Assembly (NCBI GenBank): GCA_036872755.1
Contig: JAVHNS010000017.1
Span: 310,001 to 374,000, forward strand
Reading direction: 5' to 3'
Origin: Orbilia blumenaviensis
Lineage: Eukaryota; Ascomycota; Orbiliomycetes; Orbiliales; Orbiliaceae
Length of the DNA: 64,000 nt
The stretch's first letter is position 1. Each line of letters begins with the position of its first letter. The notes below the pieces were generated by a model that was given only the letters and a program-made list of their open reading frames with translations, was not told the origin of the DNA and searched no databases. The position numbers and the translations under genes were made by a program. This document shows positions 23,048 to 33,776 of the stretch, piece by piece.

Positions 23048-26000
23048 ATGTCAGCACAGAGCAGCACCTACGAGTTACTAGAAAGCCCAGCCGGAGACCG
23101 GAGCAACCAGGAAATCGATGAAGTCATCACAGATATTTCATTCGGTAAATATACGAAAGCAAGGCTAACTTGTAGCCGATTACTTCTGGGGTTCCACCCT
23201 GGCGAATCTCTTAAGGAATGGGCAAAAGTCATTGTTGAAGTTATCAGACTCTTTATTATTATTGGTAACTTCAGTGCCGCGCTACAGACGATCCATGATG
23301 TCGAGAGCTTGAAAGAGATTCCAAAAGATGGGTTGGAGCAACCTCAAACACAAATTTCGGATGAATGCTCGAATATTAGTGTTGATGCTGAGGGGGAACA
23401 GACCTCCTCGGCTGCTGGTCAAGCCGGGAATAGCTTGGAAGTTAGTATTGATGGGGATAGGGAAATACAAGAAATCGACTTAGTCTTTGAGCTGCAAACC
23501 GCTTTTTGCAAAGCTATGAGTGATGGCAGATTTCACAATCTACAGATACCCTTCGAAAAGGGGCTGGAGTGGATATTACAGGACGAGGTCGAAACTTCGA
23601 AAATTACTAGATACACGGTAGGTTGAGTTCGATTTTATACGTATGGAAGTCGCACTCTTTCTATATTATAACTCATAATCAGGTTACTAAGTGTTAATAT
23701 TATTTGCAGGTCCTTCTCCTATCATACACAACGAAACTTGCCGCGATTGCAGAAACGTACAAATTCCCGAGCGGTCCTCTCAGAAGAGGCAAAAACAAAG
23801 AGAGCCTGACAAAAGTTCTACGCCTCTTTATTAATAAACTGAAACAGTGTAGCCGGGTGGATGAGGCGCATATTCTGATTCGAGAACTAAATTCACTCGA
23901 CCCAACAGCAAAACTACCCAATCTACTTCAACTGCTGGACTGTTGGGGACTATACGATTCACCCGCTAAACTTGCAGACTTACATCTTGATATTGCTGAA
24001 GCTGCTCTGGCAGCGCGGCAAAAGGGGTTAGCGAAAAGCTATGCGGTACTCGCGCTGGTCGGGTATAATTCTACCAATCATCTCTTGGGTATCAAGAATA
24101 CACTCTACTTACAGGTAAAACTCACGGATGATTATGACGACAGCGTAGTCGTCAAATCGGGCCGGGTGAATTTCTATGCAATTAAAAGTCTGTGCGACTT
24201 TTATGAACAAATTGGAGATAGAGCCGGTATTCAAAATATATATGTTGACTGGACAGAGATGGCGAGAGCCCGCGCTGATCTCGACAGTTACCTTATTCTG
24301 AGCGACGACCTGTACTACATGACGAAGCAAGTGGGATCGAATTTGACGTGCCTGCACACCCGTGTTCTACAGATTGCGTTTTTCCTCAGCCGAACCGCGA
24401 ATACAGCAAAGACCCTGGAATGCATTGATGCAGTCTTGGAGGATGTTGCAAAGTTGGAGATTCCATATCTTCAAGGGCTAGTGGCTTCTCTAGCATCAAG
24501 GACGTATTTAGCCATGGGCCGTCAAAAATCCGCTCTCAGGTTTGCAGAGATTGCTTTGGCGAAACTTAGACCTTGTGGGCCAGATTCTGAAAGCGGGGCG
24601 AAATTTCAACTCGTTCAGTGTCGGAAGGAAAGAGTGGACAATCGCAGCAAGCCTGGGGACACCCATAAGCCTGGTCGACTCGCAAATATCATCCGAGATA
24701 CTGAGGAGCTAATAGCTGTTGATTTAAATGGAGAAATGCATTCCGAGGCGGCAGACAAGCTTCTATACCTCGCAAGCCTCCATTATGAAGAATTTGACAA
24801 ATCGGCGGAGACTCGCTCCCAATCAGCGATACATGCTCTCAACCGCGCGATTAAGTGTTCCTCGCATTTGAAACCTAGGGAATCCAAGTATATATTTGCA
24901 TCCGCTTTCCAACTTCGGGGTGCCCAAATTCTGATAATACCCGGTATCCCAACACCAAAAGAGAAAGGAAAGTCGCTCAAAGATTTACAGAAGTCACTTG
25001 AATATTTTGGGGAGCTGAATATGTGGTACCAAACGGCGGCTGTTAAACAATATATGGGGTTGGTACTTCAGAACCAGAGCTGGCGGGATCAAATTGACTC
25101 CCTGGACTGCTTTGAGGCAGCTTACCTCTTATATGAAAAACTGGGTCAGACAACAGAGTGTATTGCTGTTAGCTCTTTAATGCTGAAGATATGCTACAAT
25201 ATCTGGAAAAGATCGGGTTTCTCGGAGCAGGTGTCAGTGGGCCTTCTTGAGGCCCTTGAGAGAACTTCAAAATGGCTGGACTACCGCCGCTCAGAGCTAT
25301 CTGCGCTGGGTGGGCTCCAAGCAATCATTGAAAAGCAGGCGCTCGCCCGGGACTCTCAAGTCCAAAATCTGGGCGAAATCGCTTTCCATTACTGTGTTGA
25401 GTCAAGAAGCGCTGAACAGGCATGGTATTGGGTCCAAAGGCAGAAAGCAAGGAGTGTCGCCGACTTGATGGGACTTGGGCATGCTTCGGATGAATACTCA
25501 GCTAAGCATAAGGTCGAGTCGGAACAAATAACAACTCTACTAGAAGAACATACACGATTATTATCGCAAATCCGAGATGCATCGCCTGGAAACAGGTTGG
25601 TTTTACGAGCCACTCATTCTAGACTGTTGGACCGAATGAGCCGATATGCAGAATTGAAGGAACTGATCAATCTTCAACTTGGGCAGCCTATCGATTTCAG
25701 CGATCTGGAGAGTATATTTTCTCAGGACACGGGCCCTCAAAGCTACGACATAGTCTTGGTCGACTGGTTTTCGACAGAAACGGATATTTATATGATCTCA
25801 AGTCGATGTGGAACTCCCCCAAGGGTATCAAAACTTGAGAAATCAATAGGATATATTTTAGAGCGGATTGCAAATAACTTTACGGATATTGAAGATAGAG
25901 AAAATACCCTTGACAGCGACCCAGATGATCCAGATGCTCCATTCCGAGAGTTAGATTTCCTAATATCGCCATTAGCGGACTTTACTCGGCCAGGAGACCT

Positions 26001-26958
26001 TCTAGTCCTGGCGCCTTGCCAGCCCCTTCACTCAATTCCGTTGCATGCCCTGGTCCTTCCGACTGGTGGCCGCTCAGAGATACTAATTAAAAGAAACCCA
26101 GTCATATATACCCCAAGTCTTACGATCTTCAAGCATTGCGTTAGTCGCGCCGAGAAGCCTAGGGAATTTAGATCGGAAGGCATCAGATGTGCTGCTGTCT
26201 ACGAATACCCTCCCACACAACCCTTCAGGGCGGCAGAGCAAGCTATGATCAAAAGCAACATAGATAATCTTGGAAGCCTATTGAATACGAAACCACTGTG
26301 GGGCAACAACTGCACCAAAGAGGCCTTACGCTCCCATTTCAATGGGGCGTCATTGCTTCACTTTCACGGGCATTGCCATTACGATAGTGTCAATATTCTC
26401 AACCACTCTCTCGTAACTTCCGGGGTCTATAACAATTTAGCACTAGGAATTCGAAGCCTCTCCAGCACAAAACTGATAGAAGATGACAAGAATACTTTGT
26501 CGAATCGTATTCTATTTCTGGGGCAGAAATATGAAGGTCTAGAGTTTGAGTATAGCATACGGCCGCAGAATACTGGGCTTTCGATATCAGAAATATTTGA
26601 GGTCCAACTCGCGGATCCCGTAGTAACGATAATCGCCTGCGAATCAGCATCTCAGCAGATAGGGCCTGGAGACGAACCACTTGGACTTGCGACGGCTTTC
26701 TTATGCGCAGGTGCTTCTTCGTACGTAGGGACTATATGGGAAATGCCTTGCGAAGAGGCAAGGGTCTTTTCAACGGCATTTTACGAAAATATACTAAGTC
26801 AAAAGGGAGCTCGAACTGTCAACCTGGCTTTTGCACTACAGTCAGCGGTTTTAAAAGTTATGAGCATTCCAAAGAGTCGGAATTATATGTACTGGGCGCC
26901 GTTGGTTCTTCATGGGTCATGGTTTTGCCAGTCGGGTGTTTTCTGGAAGAACAAATAA
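23048..26958 (+). CDS. TPR-like / CHAT-domain (caspase-like) protein
   Basis: Exons 23048-23617 and 23710-26958 (570+3249 nt, 1272 aa). The intron is GTAGGT to TTGCAG in phase 0. Residues about 30-850 are mostly alpha-helical, with TPR-like pairs such as LHTRVLQIAFFLSRTANTAK, LVASLASRTYLAMGRQKSAL and YLLYEKLGQTTECIAVSSL. Residues about 930-1265 form a CHAT domain, a caspase-like cysteine peptidase fold. The histidine motif LLHFHGHCHYD (likely catalytic H1078) and the cysteine motif IIACESASQ (C1167) are both present. The family continuation EPLGLATAFLCAGASSYVGTIWEM follows. The PCQPLHSIPLHAL strand is also typical. No signal peptide is seen. CHAT proteins are proteases in prokaryotic gasdermin and TPR-CHAT systems and occur widely in fungi next to STAND receptors. 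Activity and substrate here are inferred. Confidence 0.88.
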
Positions 26959-27282
26959 TATTGATGCATGATCGTGAAATGGCTAACTGGGCCGCCACGA
27001 CTTGAAGTCTTATCAACATCCAACGTTACAACACGTTGTACGTATCTCCTGTGCGTAGATGCATTGTTCGCTCCACATCCTGAAATTATGTAGCCTTATA
27101 AATTATAAGCGGTTACCCCGCTTGAGTTCTGGTGCACAACTACATTTCGAAATTTCGAGTTCAAGTCGTTGGTAGGGTCTAGCTTCTGACTGCCACTGCA
27201 ATACGGACTAATCCACAATATAGGTAGCGCGAGAAATTATAAAACGCCTATACAAAGAACTTTCCTCTTTATTGTTTCAGCC
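26959..27282. promoter_or_regulatory. Spacer upstream of the NACHT-WD40 gene
   Basis: 324 bases between the CHAT stop and the NACHT start, both on the plus strand. It must hold the CHAT 3' end and the NACHT promoter. The ATG at 27283 is in a GCCATGG context, supporting the start. Confidence 0.5.
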
Positions 27283-30200
27283 ATGGAAATTGTGGGCGGG
27301 GTTGCCAGCACCGTCACGCTCGTGGAGGTGGCTGGCAAAATCGGGCTGCTCTGCGCGAAATATATATCAGAAGCTCGAGGGGCCAAAGAAGATGCCGAAA
27401 GGATCATGAAAGAGACCTCGGTGTTCAGCAACCTTCTCAAAGATGTTGATAGTATGCTCAACGGGCCCGCTGCTACCTATTTGAAGGCTTCGAAAACTCT
27501 CGACGGCGCAGTCCGCGACAGTAGAAAAGTCCTGGAGGAACTGCAGAAGGATTTGGAACAGGGGCTAAAAGGAAGGGAAAAGCCGAAGAAGCCGGGTATC
27601 TTTGGAAAACTTACGAAATTTGTGAAGATCGAGGATCTGAAGTGGCCATTTGAGAAAAAAGATGCATTGCAGATCATTGAGAACCTCAGGGCACTAAATG
27701 GAGCAATCACTTTAGCCCTTCAGGTCGATGGAATTTCGCTGGCTACTATCAGAGACCAGAGAGCAAATCTCGATGCACTAGGCGCAGTCAAGGAAGCAAT
27801 GTTTGGATCACTTGAGGATCAATATGAGCCGCAGTGCCTCCCGGATACCAGAATGGAGGTCCTTGACAGCATTGAAAGATGGATAACAGGCCCACGAGAC
27901 AGTTGCATATTTTGGCTGCGCGGTATGGCTGGTACCGGAAAATCTACTGTCGCACGCACAGTTGCAGGTCATCTCAAAGATAAAAGCCAATTAGGAGGGA
28001 GCTTCTTTTTCAAGAGGTCACAAGCTCACCGGAATAACTCCTCGAAGTTCTTCCCTACTATTGCTTACGGCCTCGCGATGCATTTGCCGCTTCTAATGCC
28101 GTACGTCAGTAAAGCGATTGAAGATAACCCTGACGTCCCGAAGAGAAACTTTAAGGAGCAGTTCGATAAGCTCATATTTGAACCTCTTTCTCAGATAGCC
28201 CTCACCTCAACGGTAGTAGTGATCATCGACGCTCTTGATGAGTGCCAGGGAGAAAGAGAAGTACAACTAATTCTCAAGCTGATGGGGAAGCTACGCGAGT
28301 TAAACGGCGTGGACTTGCGCATATTCATTACCAGTCGGCCGGATCATGCTCCAACCGCAGGATTCCAAGGATTGTCGGATAGTAGAGTCTTGTATCATGA
28401 TCTGGCCCTACACGACGTCGAAGCGGAAAAAATCAGGCGCGATATTCAGATTTTCTTGACGCATGAGTTTACACAAATGCGGATCCACCGCCACAATAAA
28501 CTTCCGGACCTTTGGCCTGGGCAAGACGTAATTGAAAGACTGGTCGGAATCGCTGAACCCTTATTCATATCAGCGGCAACCATATGTCGTTTCGTTGATG
28601 ATAAACACTTCCCCCCGACAAAACGCCTTGAAACTATTCTAGGATCGGATCACAAAGCATCTGGGGTTTACCCCATATACTTTACGGTTTTCGAACAGAT
28701 ACTTGAGGGTATGGTTGACATGGATGATGGCGATAGGAGCACTATTGTCGAGGAGATCCGAAAAATTGTCAGCACTGTTATTATGCTTGAGGTCCCCCTC
28801 TCTCGGCAGACACTGTCAGATCTTATACTTATGGACGAAGAGACAATACATGTTCGACTTCAGCCTCTCAATTCTATTTTAAGGATTCCTATGGAGCCGG
28901 ATATCCCAGTGCAGACGTTCCACTTGTCTTTCCGGGACTACCTCTTAGACGCGAAAGAAAAACATAGAAATCCATTTAATGTAGATGAAGAAGCAACCCA
29001 CAGAAGGCTAGCCAATGATTGCATCGCGCTTCTATCAAGAACTCTAAAGAGGGACGTGTGCGGCTTGAAGGCCCCAGGGATTTTTGCTTCCGATATTGAA
29101 CCAGCTCTTCGCCAACAAAGTATATCTGCGAGTGTCGAATATGCGTGCAAGTACTGGGTACACCACCTAAAAGCGGGTCGATGCCCACTCGAAAATGACG
29201 GTGTGGTTCACATATTCCTTCAAGTGCATCTACTCCATTGGTTGGAAGCGACAAGTATCCTTGGTATACCATCCAAAATCATATATTTGATCAAAGACCT
29301 ACAGTCATTAGTTACGGTAAGTATGCATGTTCAGCCCGGCCTTTGGTATATACAACTTGATACTCATAGATATCATGAAAATAGGAAGGGAACGGAGGTG
29401 TTCAGTTGATGGAACTGCTAAAAGATACTGAACGGTTTGTAATGTCAAACCAATTCATAATTGCTAAAGCACCATTACAGGTGTACTGTTCGGCACTCCT
29501 CTTCTCGCCAAAAACAAGCGCTGTGAAAGCTCTCTACGCACCAAGCTATCTGGCTTGGGTTCGGAAAGCTCCGGAAGTTGCCGAGGATTGGGGTCCGATG
29601 TTACTAACAATACAGAGCAACTGTGGCGAGGACATCAAGCACATAGTGTTCTCACCAGACTCCAAGTCGCTGGCGTTAGCTCTGAGCTCTAGTATGATTG
29701 AGCTATGGGATGTAACTACCGGAGCACTGGTGCAAGAGTTTAGCACTATGAATGCTCCGGGATTCTCACCAAATGGCCGGCAGTTTGTATCCGGAACGTC
29801 CACAACGGATTGGGAGAGCCAAATCCTCTTATGGGACGTGGTTCCTGGGTCACCCATTCAAATTTCGGATGTCCCCCAAAAAACTTTAACCTTTAAGGGT
29901 ACTGCGGAGCATAGTTACTACGGCTGGGCTAAGCCATATTTGCTAAGATTTTCACCAAATGGCGAACTAATTGCCTCGGTGTCGTGCACGGGGGTTTACA
30001 TATGGGATACAACATCGGGAACGGTTACACGCATCTCCGACACGGGGAGAAGGGTCGTTTTTTCCCCGGAAGGCAACAAACTTTTTATAGAGTATTATGG
30101 CTCTATTAGCATCTTTGATGTAAATTCCGGGGAAAGACTGAACATATTTGAGTACACAGTGCCAGCACTTCCCACAACTCTAGCATTCACAAAAGATGCG

Positions 30201-30683
30201 AAGCACTTTGTATCAGCAACGTGCCCTTTGCAATTGTGGACAACCTCTGGAGAATATGTACGAGAATTCAATCACGACGCCAGACCGGTCCCACATGTTA
30301 CCGCATTGGATTTCTCACCAGATGGCACACAATTACTATCAGTACAGAATGGCAAAAATATTGTATTACAGGACGTGGCTTCTGGGAAATTGTTGAAAAA
30401 CGTCCGCAATGCTTACCATGGTGATTGCCAGATAGAATCGATTGTATTTTCACCAAATAACCTCCTATTTGCGTCGTCAGGGGGAGCAAGCCTCAGTATT
30501 TGGGATGCCAATAATTTTCGAGAGGTTAGCCACAGAGCAAGAGCATCCAGTCCCCTTCTGGGCCTGGGTTTAAAGAGAACAGCTTGGTCACCAAACAAAC
30601 AATTGCTAGCCAAATTAGCGCAGTCCTCGGAAAGTGTTGAAATATGGAACTCGGTTTCGAGGACCCGTGTTCAAACAATTTAG
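27283..30683 (+). CDS. NACHT-WD40 STAND (NLR-like) protein, up to an in-frame TAG
   Basis: Exons 27283-29316 and 29385-30683. The intron (GTAAGT to AAATAG) removes a stop and restores a typical junction into GVQLMELLKDTERF. The product to the TAG is 1110 aa. Residues 1-180 are a helical N-terminal domain of the kind at the head of fungal STAND proteins (GGVASTVTLVEVAGKI). The NACHT core has Walker A GMAGTGKST (214-222), Walker B VVVIIDALDEC (311-321) and a sensor-like IFITSRP. A winged-helix/helical region ends in TFHLSFRDYLLD. After the WD40-entry signature (FIIAKAPLQVYCSALLFSPKTS), degenerate WD40 repeats begin (HIVFSPDSKSLA ... IELWDVTTG; VLRFSPNGE). The TAG at 30681-30683 cuts the propeller in mid-blade, and the same frame continues for 300 codons. 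Proteins of this class sense ligands through the repeats and trigger incompatibility or cell death. Confidence 0.88.
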
Positions 30684-31586
30684 ATGACCGCGAAGGTTGA
30701 TGATATAGCATTTTTACCGAATGGTAAACTAGCTATAGGTCTGGGACGGGATCGGGATCACATGGAGGAGAATCTCCTAGCGGTTGTATTATGCGACCCG
30801 GATTCTCAAGAGTTCTCAAAAAAGTTCAAATATTCAAACCCCTACCAGCAGCATAATATTGTGTCAATCGTATTCTCGCTAGATTGCAAGAAGATCGCAG
30901 CTTTCATAAGCGGTCACATAAATTTTCGCGTTGTTGTGTGGGATATCACTTCCGAGATAGAACTACAACATCTCAACTATGCAGCCAGTCCTTTGACCGG
31001 CATTGCATTCTCAGCAGATGGTACCCAGCTAACAACGTATATTAATTGGCCTCTCTTCGGGGAGCGTACCCCTTCCGATGTCGTAATACACGATTTAGGG
31101 CCTAAAAGGCGCACGCAGACGCTTAATACTAAGTTTGAGAACGAGTCCTGGAAAATTGCATTATCTCCTGACGGCAGGCAGGTTTGGGGAGACGATGGCG
31201 GAAGCGTCTTTTGCCATCGCTGGGACCTGTATTCCGGAACGGTCTCACAGGTACCCAATGTTAATCTGGGTAGATCAAATCGGTTGCATTTCTCCGAGGA
31301 TGGGAGAGGTATTGAATTCGAAAATGGCTCAGTTGAACTCCCCCTAATCCAGGGAAATGATCCTGCCCCTCCACCGACCCGCCGACTCTACTACTGCTGT
31401 AACAGGGACGGGTTCTTAGTCTTGAATGGAAAGGCTCTTTTATGGATCCCGCTCGAATACCGGCCAAGAACGCTGCGTAACATCGACTCCCTTTGTATGT
31501 TTGTCGCCGAGTCAGGCCATCTGGAACATCTAGAGATTGACGAAACTTTATTCTGCGAGCTTTGGTTTGGGGATTTTCGGTTCTGA
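30684..31586 (+). pseudogene. In-frame continuation of the WD40 propeller beyond the TAG
   Basis: This 300-codon segment starts directly after the TAG, in the same frame as the upstream WD40 part, with no intervening spacer. It encodes further WD40-like blades (VDDIAFLPNGKLAIG, IVSIVFSLDCKKIAA ... VVVWDITSE, LTGIAFSADGTQL, WKIALSPDGRQVWGDD) and ends at a stop at 31584-31586. It has no plausible independent 5' region. It is therefore either the C-terminal half of one disrupted gene, or reached by readthrough, or the TAG is a sequence error. Confidence 0.75.
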
Positions 31587-32566
31587 CGTGTGGCGACATT
31601 GTCACTCCTCTACGAGGCACACCGTTGTGTTGTGCCTGTGGTTTTTTTCCCCCCAGCCTGTGTATATATATATACGAGTCAAATCAAGACTCTGGCTGAA
31701 AATGTTTCTCGGCTACTTTGTATTAATTGTACTGTAAGCTTGTTATAGTAAGTAACTGGGGATGTATCATTCACGACTGCTCTATCTTGTTGACTAGCTA
31801 AATCTCAGCTGAGGACATTTCCGTGTAATAAGTTCTCGAAGTTATGTGCATTATATGTATTATTCTCCAGGTACATAGGTAGTCGTTTTCGTATACTTAT
31901 ACATCAACATGCTAGGTATATATATTTCAGGGCCTTCTAATCTACATTCATAAATTTAGACACAATACTGTCATATTTTTATTTTTTGGATTAGAAAAAT
32001 AGGAGGGTATCGGGAACAATACAACATGTAGAGCGGCTGATGTTATCTTGATACTTCTAACACGAGGGTTTCATGGCTGCATAATAGAGATTTGGCAGGT
32101 TGGTATAACGGGATCTGGTTCGACGCGAACAAATCCTGTAGACCTGATTTAGTAGTAAAATTATTCTGAATTCATGGTCTTCATACTTTACAGTCTACTA
32201 CCTAGGTAGCTATCAGCGTTCTCGACTACAGTACGCAACGGTCTGGTGAATAAACGGTAGTATATTACAATCTTATTAGTTATAGCAGTCTATATCAGAC
32301 CACATTTGACCATGAATGCATGCTGATATTTCCGATGGAAGTTAAATTTAGGTTTAAAGTTTAGGTTTAGGTTATTCCCTTGTCTCATGCCCCGACCTTC
32401 CAATAAAGTGTGTTATTTTGTAGGTACAGAATATAGAATCGGTTATTGAAATTATTTATTACATTTCTAAGATTACATAAAAGCTCAAGTTGAAGTCTGG
32501 ACCTGGTTCTAACAACGCCACGCCTCAAATCCAAGATGCAGTATTATATTGTGCCCCGAGCCCCGC
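31587..32566. other. Convergent AT-rich intergenic region
   Basis: About 1 kb between the 3' ends of the STAND gene and the minus-strand secreted protein gene. It contains AT runs (for example near 31664-31673), a GGTTTAAAGTTTAGGTTTAGG-like microrepeat near 32352-32372, and no convincing gene. Confidence 0.45.
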
Positions 32567-33776
32567 TTAAAATGGCACCTTAACAGCCTTCAAGGTGATG
32601 GGCTTACAACGCGCAAAGTTAGGGCCAGGGGAATAGGAAGCGACGGGATATACCCATAGAAACTGGTTAACCGGGTCTGGATCGCATCCCCAGAGCTTTA
32701 ATTCAATCGATGCGTCGGCTGGGTCGTAGGCTTTAATGGCGTCACCGATTAGTGCAAACGGCCATGGAATCGTGTTATAAGTGTCGAAGAATAAGAAAGT
32801 GTGTCGGATGCTTGGGTTAGAGAGCCAGCTCGAAATACCCGTGATTGGACTGCCAGTTTGAGTATGATGAATTACACCATCGGTCAAGGAAAATATGTCG
32901 CCACTACCGGATGGCGTGAACGAAAGACCGCTCCGCTCATACACCATGTGGGCATAGTAGCCGTCGTACTGAGAACCTTGGACTTGTATAGCGAATCTTG
33001 CAGAGAGGGGGATACGGACTGTATCCGTGGCAGTGGCGACAATGGTAGTCTGTGTCAAAGTGGCATCCGTGGTTTCAATGGTGTTGGTAGCATCAACAAC
33101 AGTAACGTAGTTTGTGGTCACAGTGATCGTGGTGGTCACAGTGGTCTGTGTAATGGTCTCATCTGCAGAGACTGTGACGGTCGAGGCAGGAAGTGTGATA
33201 GTAGTAGCGGTCACTCCGACGCAAGAACAAGCGCTGGAATAGCGGGCGGCACCCGAGCATAAGTAGGCATATGTTGGGATATCTGAGGGAATTTCGGTCT
33301 GCTGCCTCTTTACGAGATCTTCATATGCTGTGTTTTGGACGGTCACAGTAGCTGGTATGAGCTCTGTAGCAGTACGGTGGATCGTCTCTGTAACAGTCTC
33401 GTAAACCGTGCTTGTAGCAGTAGCGTCTTGTGTCGCACTTGCGGTGGCATATTCTGTATTTGTAGCGGTAACGGTCCTAAATATTCCATTAGAATAAAGG
33501 TACCTAGGCAGCTAAAAGTCGTAGAAATAGGGTGACCTACACCACAGCTGGAGTTACAGTTGTTCGGAGGAATGATGAACAATCGGCGGCTCCTTGCCTT
33601 GTTGGAAAGGCAGATGCACGAACAGCTGGATATCATTGACCAAATTGTTAGTAAGAGAAGACTTATTAGGACCAACTGGGAGATAGCTAAAACTTGCCTC
33701 GAAGACAATTATCCGCGTCACACCGGGCCGCACTGGCCACTGCGAATATAGAAAACGCAGCAAGGACGTATTTCAT
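32567..33776 (-). CDS. Secreted Thr/Val-rich protein with Kex2 site
   Basis: Minus-strand exons 33776-33698, 33625-33541 and 33476-32567 (79+85+910 nt, 357 aa). The first intron uses a GC donor (GCAAGT) with a CAG acceptor and the second GTAGGT with TTTAG. Residues 1-16 are a clear signal peptide (MKYVLAAFSIFAVASA). A short Cys module follows (CDADNCLRAVRA ... ADCSSFLRTTVTP), then Thr-rich VTVT and ETVTET tracts. A KR site (DLVKRQQ) precedes a mature-looking region with CSGAARYSSACSC and further TTITVT tracts. The C-terminal 150 residues look globular (RFAIQVQGSQYDGYYAHMVY, SIELKLWGCDPDPVN). The Cys-module/Thr-tract layout resembles the secreted protein at 19.8-21.1 kb. Function is unknown. 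Confidence 0.8.

Noticed and set aside
30651..30683. A mini-intron ending in TTTAG that would remove the in-frame TAG of the STAND gene
   Set aside because: The only in-frame choices are about 15-30 nt long, below workable intron size. They would delete the linker after a clear WD motif, and no branch site is present.
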